This document shows, piece after piece, positions 12,401 to 24,400 of a DNA stretch of 64,000 nucleotides. The notes beneath the pieces are model-generated. The model saw only the letters and a list, made by a program, of their open reading frames with translations, did not search any database and was not told the DNA's origin. Source of the DNA: Lentzea tibetensis (GTDB lineage: Bacteria > Actinomycetota > Actinomycetes > Mycobacteriales > Pseudonocardiaceae); contig NZ_VOBR01000002.1 of assembly GCF_007845675.1 (NCBI RefSeq), forward strand, positions 62,001 through 126,000. Direction: 5' to 3'. Position 1 is the stretch's first letter. Every line of letters starts with the position of its first letter. Position numbers and translations under genes: made by a program.

Positions 12401-15400
12401 GCTGACCGAGTCCGAGCGACACCAGGTGCTGGTGGAGTGGAACGGCTCCGCCTCCGACCTGCCCACCGGCACCTTGCCCGCGCTGTTCGAGGCGCAGGCG
12501 GGCAGGACTCCTGAAGCGATCGCGGTCACGTGCGAGGGCGACAGCCTGTCGTACGCGGAGCTCAACGCACGGGCCAACCGCCTGGCTCACCGGTTGATCG
12601 AACTGGGCGCGGGTCCTGAACGATTCGTGGCGTTGGTCCTGCCGCGGTCGGCCGAGGTGGTCGTGGCGATCCTCGCGGTGCTCAAGACAGGGGCGGCGTA
12701 TCTGCCGTTGGATCCGGACCAGCCGCCGGAGCGGATCAGGGCGATGCTCGACGACGTCCAGCCCGTTGTGGTGCTGGAGGACATCGGTGACAACGCGGGC
12801 TACCCGGACACCGATCCCCACCCGCCGCTGTCCCCGATGAACCCGGCATACGTGATCTACACGTCGGGATCGACCGGTGTGCCCAAGGGCGTCGTCGTCC
12901 CGCACAGCAACGTCACGCGCCTGTTCGAGGCCACCCGCAAATGGTTCTCCTTCGACGAGCACGACGTGTGGACGTTGTTCCACTCCTGCGCGTTCGACTT
13001 CTCGGTCTGGGAGATCTGGGGTCCGCTGCTGCACGGCGGGCGTCTGGTCGTCGTGCCCCAGTCCGTCTCCAGATCACCGCGCGAGTTCCTGCAGCTGCTG
13101 GTCGACGAGCGGGTGACCGTGCTCAACCAAACCCCGTCGGCCTTCTACGAACTGATGGACGCCCCCGAACTCGAAGCGCTGCGCTACGTGATCTTCGGCG
13201 GCGAAGCGCTCGACGTGCGGCGGCTGGGGGAGTGGTACGGCCGGCACGACGACTCCGCCCCGGTGCTGGTGAACATGTACGGGATCACCGAAACCACCGT
13301 GCACGTCACCTGTTCGGTGCTCACGAAGGACTCGACCAACACGATCGGTGTCGGCCTGCCTGACCTGAGGGTGTACGTGCTCGACGCCGGCTTGCGCCCG
13401 GTTCCGGCCGGAGTGTCCGGCGAGGTGTACGTGGCCGGGGCAGGCCTGGCACGTGGCTACCTCAACCGCCCCGGCCTCACCGCTGAACGGTTCGTCGCCG
13501 ACCCGTTCGGCGTGGCCGGTACCCGGATGTACCGCACCGGTGACGTCGCTCGGTGGAGCAAGGAAGGTGCGCTGGAGTACGTCGGCCGCGCCGACCGGCA
13601 GGTGAAGATCCGCGGTTTCCGCATCGAACTCGGTGAGGTCGAGGCCACCCTGCTCGGGCTGCCCCAGATCGCCGCAGCCGTTGTGATGGTGCGTGAGGAC
13701 GAGACGGGCCTCAACCGGCTGGTGGCCTACGTCGTGCCGGTCGCGGACGGGGACTTGCCGAGCACAGCGGACTTCCGCGACGCGCTGATGCGCACCCTGC
13801 CCGGCTACATGGTGCCGTCGGCTTTCGTCGCGCTCGCGGAGATCCCGTTGACGCGCAACGGGAAACTGGACCGACAGGCACTGCGGGCGCTGGATGCGGG
13901 CGCTGTGGCGAGCAACGGGTACCGAGCGCCTCGGACGGATGCCGAGCGGACGGTCACCGCCATCTGGGCCGAGGTTCTGGGCGTCGAGCACGTGGGCGCG
14001 GAGGACAACTTCTTCGAGCTCGGCGGCGACTCGATCCTGAGCATCCGGGTCGCGTCCCGGCTGCGCGCGGCCTTCGGTGTCGATGTGTCCCCGCGCGTCC
14101 TGTTCTCCTCGCCGACGCCCGCTTCGCTGGCTGCCGATCTGCCCGCGAGCTCCAGCGGCCCGGTCCTGTCCGCCATCCCGGCCGTGCGCCGCGACCAGGA
14201 CCTTCCGTTGTCCTTCGCGCAGCAGCGGTTGTGGTTCCTCAACGAGTTCGATCCGGACAGCGCCGAGTACGTGACGGTCTTCGCGGTCCGCCTGAAAGGT
14301 CACCTGGACGTCGACGCCCTCGGCCGCGCGCTGAACTCGCTGATCGCCAGGCACGAGTCGCTGCGCACCACTTTCGACTCGGTCGACGGCCGACCGCGGC
14401 AGGTCGTGCACCCGCCGCACGAGACCGCGGTGTCCGTGGTCGCTGTGTCCGAGGTCGAGGCCAAGGACGAGACCGAACTTCGCGGATTGATCGAGAACGA
14501 CACGACCCGCCCGTTCGATCTCGGGCACGGTCCGCTGCTGCGCGTCCTGCTGGCGCGGTTGGCCGCGGACGAACACGCTCTCGTGCTGTCCCTGCACCAC
14601 ATCGTCACCGACGGCTGGTCGATGGGCGTGCTCGCCGAGGAGTTGAGCGCGCTGTACAGCGGATCCGTCGAGCTGCCCGCGCTGCCGATCCAGTACGCGG
14701 ACTTCGCCGTGTGGCAACGGGAACGTTCGGCAGACGACTCGATGAGCGCGCAGGTCGAGTACTGGCGTGGTCAGCTCGACGGGCTCGCCGCGCTGGAGTT
14801 GCTGACCGACCGGCCCCGGCCTCCGATTCAAACCACCAACGGTGCCTCACGAGAGTTCACCGTGCCGGCCGGGGTCACGGCCGGACTCAGGGAGCTGGGG
14901 CGCCAGAAGGACACGACGCTGTTCATGACGCTCGTGGCCGGTTGTCAGCTGTTGCTGCAACGCCTGTCCGGTCAGAACGACATCGCGGTCGGCACCGTGA
15001 GTTCCGGTCGCGAGCAGCCAGAGGTGGAGCGGCTCGTCGGAATCTTCGTCAACACCCTCGTGCTGCGGTCACAGGTGGACGGCAGGCGCGGGTTCCGGGA
15101 GTTCCTCGCGGAAGTCCGGGGGACCGTGCTGGACGCCTTCGCCCACCAGGATCTGCCCTTCGAGCGGGTGGTGGACGAACTCCAGCCCGACCGCGACACC
15201 AGCCGCTCGCCCCTGTTCCAGGTGATGGTGACGTTGCAGAACGCGGGCAATCGACTGCCCGAACTGGGTGGCCTCGCTGTCAGTGAGCTCACGCTGCCGA
15301 TCACCAAGGCGAGCTTCGACATCGGGTTCGAGTTCGAGGAACACGACGACGGCCTGCGCGGACTCGTCGACTACAACACCGACCTGTTCGACGCGGACAC

Positions 15401-18400
15401 GATCGACCGGATGATCGGGCACCTCGGCGTTCTGCTCGATGCCGTCGTGGCTGACCCTGATCGGCCCGTGGCGCAGCTCGACCTGCTGACCGGCACCGAG
15501 CAGGACCAACTCCTGGTCTCCTGGAACGACACTGACGTCGATGTGCCCCCGGCGACCTGGCCGGAGTTGTTCGAGCAACAGGCGGCGCGGACCCCGGACG
15601 CGACCGCGTTGGTGTTCCAGGACGAGGAACTGACCTTCGCCGAGCTGAACGCCCGCGCGAACCGGTTGGCCCGCTACCTCGTCGACAGCGGCGCGGCTGC
15701 CGAGCGGTTCGTGGCCGTGTCCCTGCCTCGGTCCGCAGAGGTGGTCGTGGCGATCCTCGCCGTGCTCAAGTCGGGAGCGGTCTACCTGCCCATCGATCCT
15801 GAACTGCCACCCGACCGGATCGACTTCGTGCTGCGCGACGCACAGCCGGTCGTGGTCCTCGACTCGATCCCGGCGCTCGACGGCTCCGATGCGAACCCGA
15901 CCATCCCGGCCGGCGGTGCCGCGTACTGCATCTACACCTCGGGTTCGACCGGTGTGCCGAAAGGCGTGGTCGTCGACCACCACGCTCTGGCCGATCTGAG
16001 CCACGACCACCGGGCCGAGTTCGGTGCCGCCCAGGGGAACGACCGGATGCGGGTGGCGTTGACGTCCGCGTTCTCGTTCGACGCGTCGTGGGACGGCCTG
16101 CTCATGATGGCCGACGGTCACGAGCTGCACCTGATCGACGACGTCATGCGGCTCGACCCCGAGGCGTTGGTGGACTACGTCGTCAGCCGTCGGATCGACC
16201 TGGTCGACTCGACCCCTTCCCATGTCCAGCAACTGATGCTGGCCGGTCTGTTCGCCGGACGTCATCAGCCGTCGGTCCTCATGCTCGGTGGAGACGCCGT
16301 CGACCAAGCGTTGTGGCGTGAGCTGTCAGCGGTCGAGGAGACGGTCTCCTACAACCACTACGGGCCGACCGAGACCACGGTCGACGTCGTGTGGACGCGC
16401 CTCGACGCCCACGATCGCCCGGTGATCGGCCGGCCGGGCCACAACGTGCGTGCGTACGTGCTCGACGAACTGCTGCGCCCGGTGCCGATCGGCGTCCCCG
16501 GTCAGCTCCACCTGGCGGGCGGCCGCCTTGCCCGTGGATACCTGAACCGGCCGGGACTGACCGCGGAGAGGTTCACGGCCAACCCGTTCGGACCGCCTGG
16601 CAGCCGGCTCTACGGCACCGGCGACCAGGTGCGCTGGACCCCCGGCGGACTCCTGGAGTACCTGGGACGCGTCGACGAGCAGGTCAAGATCCGGGGCTTC
16701 CGCATCGAGCCCGGTGAGGTCGAGGCGGCACTGCGCGGCAACGGCGAGGTCGCCGAGGCCGTCGTCGTCGCCAGGGAGGACGAGGGGCACCGGAGACTGG
16801 TGGCCTACCTCGTGCCTGCTGGCGAGCGCGCTCCTGAGGCATTGGAACTGCGTGCCCGGCTCAAGCAGACCCTGCCGGACTACATGGTGCCGTCCGCGTT
16901 CGTCGTGCTCGACCGGCTGCCCCTGACCACGAGCGGCAAGGTCGATCGCAGTGCCCTGCCCGCACCGGACCGCCTGCGGGAAGGTCCGAGCGGGACCTCG
17001 CCGCGCACGCCGATCGAGCGTCAACTGGCTGAGGTGTGGGCCGCCGTGCTCGGCGTCGAGCGGCTGGGCGTGGAGGACAACTTCTTCGCGCTCGGCGGTG
17101 ACTCGATCCTGAGCATCCAGGTCGTCTCCCGCGCCCGGCAGGCGGGCTTGCGGCTGACCTCGAAGGACATCTTCCGCCACCAGACGATCGCCGAACTCGC
17201 GGTCGTCGTGGGGGAGGGAGCAGCGGCCGAGCCCGCCGACCTCGACCTGATCATCGGCCCGGCGCCGCTCACCCCGATCCAGCGCTGGCTGCTGGAAACC
17301 GATGATCCACACCACTTCACGATGTCGACGCTCGCGGAGCTGCCCCCCGACCTCGACGCGGAGGCGCTGTCGTCGGCGTTGGACGCGGTCGTGGCCCACC
17401 ACGACGCGCTGCGCGCCCGTTTCACCCAGGTCGACGGCCAGTGGCAGCAGGAGTTCGCGCCGACCGATCACATCCCGGTGGTGAGGTGCTTCGATCTGTC
17501 CGAAGAGGACGTTCAGGACACCGCCATCGGAGCTCAGTCGGGCCTGGACCTGACGAACGGCCCGCTGATCGCGGCGGTGTTGTTCACCTTCAGCGACCGG
17601 GCACCTCAGCTCTTCCTGGCCATCCACCACCTCGTCGTCGACGGCGTGTCGTGGCGCATCCTGCTCGGCGACCTCGAGACCGCCTACCACCAGGTGCGGG
17701 CGGGTCAGCCGATCGACCTCGGTGCCAAGACGAGTTCCTATCACCTGTGGGCGCGGCGGCTGACCGAGCACGTCGTGGCCGGCGGCCTCGACGAAGACCT
17801 CGCGCATTGGGAGAAGGTCGTCGCATCACCGGAGCTGCCGGTGGATCGCAGAGGTGCCAACACGGCCGGATCGAGTCGCACGATCTCGGTGCGGCTGGAC
17901 CGGGACAACACCGATGCCTTGCTGCGCAAGGTTCCCGACGTGTACCGCACGCAGGTCAACGACGTGCTGATCGCGGCGCTCGGCCGGGTGTTGGCGCAGT
18001 GGACCGGTCGTGAGCGGGTCCTGGTGGCCATGGAGGGGCACGGCCGCGAGGAGATCCTCGACCGGATCGACCTGTCGCGCACCGTCGGCTGGTTCACCGC
18101 GGAGTTCCCCGTCGCGCTCGAGGTGCCCGGCACCGGCTGGGGCGACGCGCTCAAGTCCACCAAGGAACAGCTGCGCGCGATCCCCCACAAAGGACTCAGC
18201 TACGGCGCGCTGCGCTATCTGAACGGCGTGCTGAAGACCGGCCAAGTGGCGGAGATCTGCTTCAACTACCACGGCCAGTGGAACGCCACCGCCGACTCAG
18301 AGGGGTTCTACCGCTCCTGGGGGACCGGCATCGGCCAGGACGTCGCCACTGACCGGCTGCGCACCTACCTGCTGGAGGTGACCGGCGTCGTCGAGGACGG

Positions 18401-21400
18401 CGAGCTGGAGCTGGGCTGGACGTACTCCACGGCCGTGCACGACGAGGAAACCGTGCAATGGCTCGCAGAACAGCTCATCTCGGCCCTGCGGGAGATCGTC
18501 GACCACTGCGGTTCACCGGGAGCGGGCGGCCGGACCCCGTCGGACTTCCCCTTCGCCCGGCTGAACCAGGCACAGGTGGACGACCTGGTCGGCGGACGTT
18601 CGGTCGAGGACATCCACCCGTTGACCCCGTTGCAGGCCGGAATGCTGTTCCACGGTCTGGTGGACACCGAATCGGCTGCCTACTTCGAGCAGATCCGCAT
18701 CCGGCTGTCCGGTGTGCCCGACCCGAGTGGGCTGGGTGAGGCGTGGCAACGGGTGGCGGACCGGACCCCGGCGCTGCGCAGCAGACTCGCGTGGGCGGGC
18801 GTCGACGAGCCGGTGCAGGTCGTCGAACGTGACGTGGTGCTGCCCGTCGTCCAGCACGACTGGCGGGACCGGTCCGAGGCCGATCGGGAAACCGCGCTGC
18901 GAGACCTGCTGGAACGCGATCAGGCCGACAGGTTCGACCTCGCCACGGCGCCGCTGTCCAGGGTGGCGATCATCGCGCTGTCCGATGACGAGGTGCTGAT
19001 GGTGTGGACCTCGCACCACGTCGTGCTCGACGGGTGGAGCGCTGCCCAGGTGTTCGCCGAGGTCTGCGAACAGTACGCGGCCGCGGCTGGAGGAAGCGAG
19101 CCTCAGCTCGTGGCTCGCCGCCCGTTCCGCGACTACCTGAGCTGGCTGTCCGACCAGGATCCGGGACAGGCCGAGGAGTACTGGCGGCGGACGCTGTCCG
19201 GCTTCGAGTCGCCGACCCCGTTGCCCTGCGACCGTCGTCCGCTGCAGGCGCACCGAACGCAGTCAGCCGCGTCGGTCCGCGTCGAACTCCAGCCGGACGA
19301 GACAACCAGGTTGCACGAAGTCGCCAAGCAGAACGCGCTCACCATCAACACGATCATCCAGGGAGCGTGGTCGCTGCTGCTGTCCCGCTACAGCGGCGAG
19401 CGGGACGTGCTGTTCGGCACCACGGTGTCCGGCCGCCCGGCGGAGCTTCCCGGTGTCGAATCGATGCTCGGGATGTTCATCAACACCGTGCCGACCCGTG
19501 TTCAGGTCCGCAGTGGATGGACGCGGGCCAAGTGGTTGAGGGAGTTGCAGGCCGCGCAGAGCGAGTCGCGGAGCTTCGACTTCGTGTCCCTCGGACAGCT
19601 GCGGCCCTGGAGCGACGTTCCTGCTGGGCAGAACCTGTTCGACAGCATGGTGGTGTTCGAGAACTACCCGATCAGCGAACCCGCGACCGCTGGGGCGCCA
19701 CAGGTGCTCGAGGTGAACTCCTCGGACGCGACGAGCTTCCCGCTGTGTCTGCGCGCCTCACTCGGTGAAAGTCTCGCCCTGGACCTCGCCTATGATCCGA
19801 AGCTGTTCGACGCCGGCACGATCCGTGCGATGGTCCAGCGCCTGCGCTTCTTGCTCGAGGGCATCGCGGGCGATCCGGACGGTCTGGTGGCCAGGCTGCC
19901 GTGGATGTCCGACGACGAGCGTGGTCACGTTGTCGCAGAATCTCTGGGGACCTGGCGTGACGTGCCCGCGGCGACGGTCCCCGAACTGTTCGCCGCCCAG
20001 GTGGCCCGCACGCCGGACGCACCGGCGGTCGTGCACGGGGCCGTCACCCTGTCGTACGCGGAACTGGACGCCCGCTCGAATCATCTGGCGAATCGGCTGG
20101 TGGAGCTCGGTGTCCGGCTGGAAGACCGGGTCGGACTGCTGCTGGAGCCCTCGCTCGGCCACTGCGTCGCCGAGCTGGCTGTGCTGAAGGCTGGCGGGGC
20201 CTATGTTCCGCTGGACGTTCGTGCGCCACGGAAGCGAATGCGCTCGATGCTGGCGGAAGCCGCCGCGTCGGTGCTGATCACCGATCTCACCTGGCAGGCG
20301 GTGGCCGACGACGTTCACGGCGGACGAACCGTGCTGGTCGATGCCGGCGAGTCGGCAACGGGTCCGGCACCGCGCGCGAACCAAGACAACTTGGCCTACG
20401 TCATGTACACGTCGGGGTCGACCGGAACGCCCAAGGGTGTCGCGGTCCGCCACCGGGACGTGGTGGGCCTGGCCTCCGACGGCCTCTTCCGCAGTGGCGC
20501 CCACCAGCGGGTGCTGGCCCATTCACCGCTGGCGTTCGACGCTTCGACCTGCGAACTGTGGGTGCCGTTGCTCAGCGGCGGCCAGGTCGTGCTGGCGAGC
20601 ACCCCGGACCTGAGCGTGGAGTCCTTGGGCCGAGCCATCGCCGACCACGAGGTGACCGCATTGTGGCTGACCGCGGGCCTGTTCCGGTTGGTGGCCCAGG
20701 ACGCACCTGGTTGTCTGGCCGGTGTCCGAGAAGTGTGGACCGGCGGCGACGTGGTTCCTGCGGCGGCGGTGCGCCGGGTCCTGGCGGCGTGCCCCGGTGT
20801 GGTGGTCGTCGACGGCTACGGTCCGACCGAGACCACTACTTTCGCGACCGCCTACCGGATGCACGGGCCGGTGGCCGACCCGGTGCCGATCGGGCGACCG
20901 TTGGACAACATGCGCGGCTACGTGCTCGATCACGAGCTGCGCCCGGTGCCTCGTGGTGTGCCAGGCGAGCTGTGCGTTGCCGGTTCGGGGCTGTCCCGCG
21001 GCTACCTGAACCGGCCCGGGCTGACAGCGGAGCGGTTCGTGGCGGACCCGTTCGGTGTCCCTGGGGAGCGCATGTACCGAACCGGAGACGTCGTCCAGCG
21101 GATCGCCAGCGGCGAACTCGCCTTCCTCGGCCGATCCGACGAGCAGGTGAAGCTGCGCGGATTCCGGGTCGAACTGGGCGAGGTGGAGGCTGTGCTGGCC
21201 GCTCACCCCACCGTCGGCCAGGCGGTGGCCGTCCTCAACGGTGACAGGTTGGTCGCCTACGTCGTACCCGCGGCCGTCGAACCTTCGGACGTGCGCGAGC
21301 ACGCCGTGGCGATGCTGCCGGAGTACATGGTTCCCGCCGTGATCATGGTTCTTGACGAGCTGCCGTTGAGCCGCAACGGAAAGCTGGACCGCCGGGCGCT

Positions 21401-24400
21401 CCCGGCACCGGGCGCGGCGGCCGGCGAACGCCATGTGGCACCGCGTACCGGCCTCGAACGAGCCGTCGCGAACATCTGGGCACGCCTGCTCGGTGTGGAG
21501 CGCGTCGGCGTCGACGACAACTTCTTCGAGCTCGGCGGCGACTCGATCATGAGCATCCGGCTGGTGTCCGGGTTGCTGGCCGAGTGCGGGCTGAGCGTGT
21601 CCCCGCGAGCGGTGTTCAGCAATCCGACGGTCGCTGGTCTGGCTGCCGCGATCGGCGCGGAGAACGCCACGCCTGCCGACCGGATTCCGGTGCTGCCGCG
21701 GCACGGCACCATCGCGCAGTCGTTCGCCCAGCAACGACTCTGGTTCCTCGACGACTTCGAGCCCGGTGGCGCCGAGTACGTCACGTTCACCGCTGTGCGT
21801 CTGGTGGGCGCGCTGGACGTCGGCGCGTTGTCCGAAGCGTTCACGGCACTGGTCGCCAGGCACGAGTCTCTCCGCACGACGTTCGGGTCGATGGCGGGCA
21901 GTGGCGTCCAGGTGGTGCATTCGCCGTTCGAGGTTCAGATTCCGGTGGCCGACCTGCCTCAGGACGGGGATCTGATGGCGTTGCTCGCCGAGGAAGGCGG
22001 TCGCCCGTTCGACCTTCGCCGCGGCCCGCTGATGCGGCCGGGGTTGATCCGGCTGGCTGATGACGAGCACGTGCTGACCTTGGCCCTGCACCACATCATC
22101 ACCGACGGCTGGTCCAACGGAGTGATCGCCGGTGAGTTGAGCGTGCTGTACAGCTCTGCCCTGCGCGGCGAGCTGCCGGATCTGCCACCGCTTCCCGTGC
22201 AGTACGCGGACTTCGCCACCTGGCAGCGAGGACTGCTGTCGGAGAGCGTGCTGGACGAGCAGGTGTCCTACTGGCGCGGGCAACTCGCAGACGTCCCGCC
22301 GCTGGAGCTGCCGACGGACCACCCCAGGCCCGCGGTGCGCTCGACCAGTGGTGCGATGAGAGAGACCGTCATTCCCGCGGCGGTCACCGCGCGGCTCGTG
22401 GAGCTGAGCCGCGAGCGGGAGACCACCTTGTTCACGACGCTGGTCGCGGCCTGTCAGGTCCTCTTCGGACGATTGGCCGGGCAGGACGACGTGACTGTGG
22501 GAACGGTGGCCTCCGGCCGTGAGCGTGCCGAGCTGACCGGACTGGTCGGGTTCTTCGTGAACACGCTGGTGCTGCGATCTCACGTGCGTGGGGACCTCAC
22601 GTTCACCGAGTTCCTCGGAGGCGTGCACGAGACCGTCCGCGACGCGTTCGACCGCCAGGACCTCCCGTTCGAGCGGGTCGTGGACAGCGTCCAGCCCGAC
22701 CGCGACACCAGCCGCACTCCGTTGTTCCAGGTCATGGTGGTGCTGCAGAACGCTCCCCAGGAGGCGCCGCTGCTGCCAGGCCTGGTGGTCGAGGACGTGC
22801 CGCTGCCGGTGACGACGGCCAACTTCGACGTCACGGCCGAGTTCCAGGAGGTCGACGGCCACCTGCGGGTCGCGTTGAACTACAGCACGGACTTGTTCGA
22901 GCCGGCCACGATCGAGCGGCTCGCGGACCAGTTGCAGGTGCTGCTCGGCGCCATCGCGGACGATCCGGCACGACCTGTCTCCCGGCTGGCCCTGCTTTCC
23001 GAGACCGAACGACGGCGCCTGCTGGTCGAGTGGAACGACACGGATCGCGACGTGTCCGCCGGCCTGCTGCCGGAGTTGATCGAGTCGCAGGCGCGGCGTG
23101 ATCCGCACGCTCCAGCGGTGTTCTCGCGCCTCGCCACCGGCGAGGACGAGGTGGTGCGCTACCTCGAACTCAACGCGCGAGCCAACCGGCTGGCCAGGGT
23201 GCTGGTCGACAGAGGAGTCGGCCCGGAGCAGATCGTCGCGCTCATCTTGCCGCGTTCGGTGGACATCATCGTCGCTCAGCTCGCGGTGCTGAAGGCCGGG
23301 GCGGCGTTCCTTCCGGTGGACGCGGCCTATCCGGCGGAACGAATCGGCTTCATGCTCGCCGATGCCCGTCCCGCACTGATCCTGACTCGCAGCGACATGG
23401 TCACGAACCTGACCAGCGCCGGGGGAATCACCGTGCTGGTGCTCGACGAGCCCGATGTGATGTCCGAAGTGGACGGTAGGCGGGCCGACAATCTGACTGA
23501 CGCGGACCGGACCTCAACCCTGTTGCCGGGGCACCCGGCCTACGTGATCTACACGTCCGGATCGACCGGGCGGCCCAAGGGGGTCGTCGTGCCGCACACC
23601 GGCCTGGCCAGTCTCTCGGCGGCCGCAACAGATCATTTCGTCATCACACCGGCCGATCGCGTCCTGGAGTACTCCTCCCCGAGCTTCGACGTCTCGGTGC
23701 TGGAGCTGTGCATGTCGTTGCCAGCCGGAGCAGCGCTGGTCGTACCACCTCCTGGCACGTTGCTGGGCGAACAGCTCGCCGATGTGCTGGCTGATCACGC
23801 GGTGACCATCGCGGAGATCCCTCCCGCCGCACTGGCCACCGTGCCGAAGACTCCGCTACCGGACCTCCGCACGCTCATCGTGGGTGGTGACGTGTGCACC
23901 GCGGACCTGGCGGCCCGCTGGGCGCCTGGCCTGCGGATGATCAACGGCTACGGGCCGACGGAGTTCACGGTGTCGACGACCTGGAGCGGACCACTGACGG
24001 GTGTGGAAACCCCGCCTATCGGCAGGCCGATCTGGAACACCCGCGTGTACGTGGTGGACAGTGCCCTGCAGCCCGTGCCGGTCGGTGTTCCCGGCGAGCT
24101 GTACATCGCGGGCACGGGTCTGGCCCGCGGCTATCTCAACCGCCCTGGGCTGACCGCGGACAGGTTCGTGGCGAACCCCTTCGGGCCGGCCGGGTCGCGG
24201 ATCTACCGCACCGGAGACGTCGTCAGATGGACCGCGGCCGGCGAGCTGGACTTCATCGGACGGATGGACGACCAGGTGCAGATCCGCGGATTCCGGATCG
24301 AGCTGGGCGAAGTCGAGTCGGTGCTGTTGCGGCACCCGGATGTCGGCGAGGCCGTCGTGGTCGTGCAGGACGAACGCTTGGTCGCCCACGTGGTGCCGGC

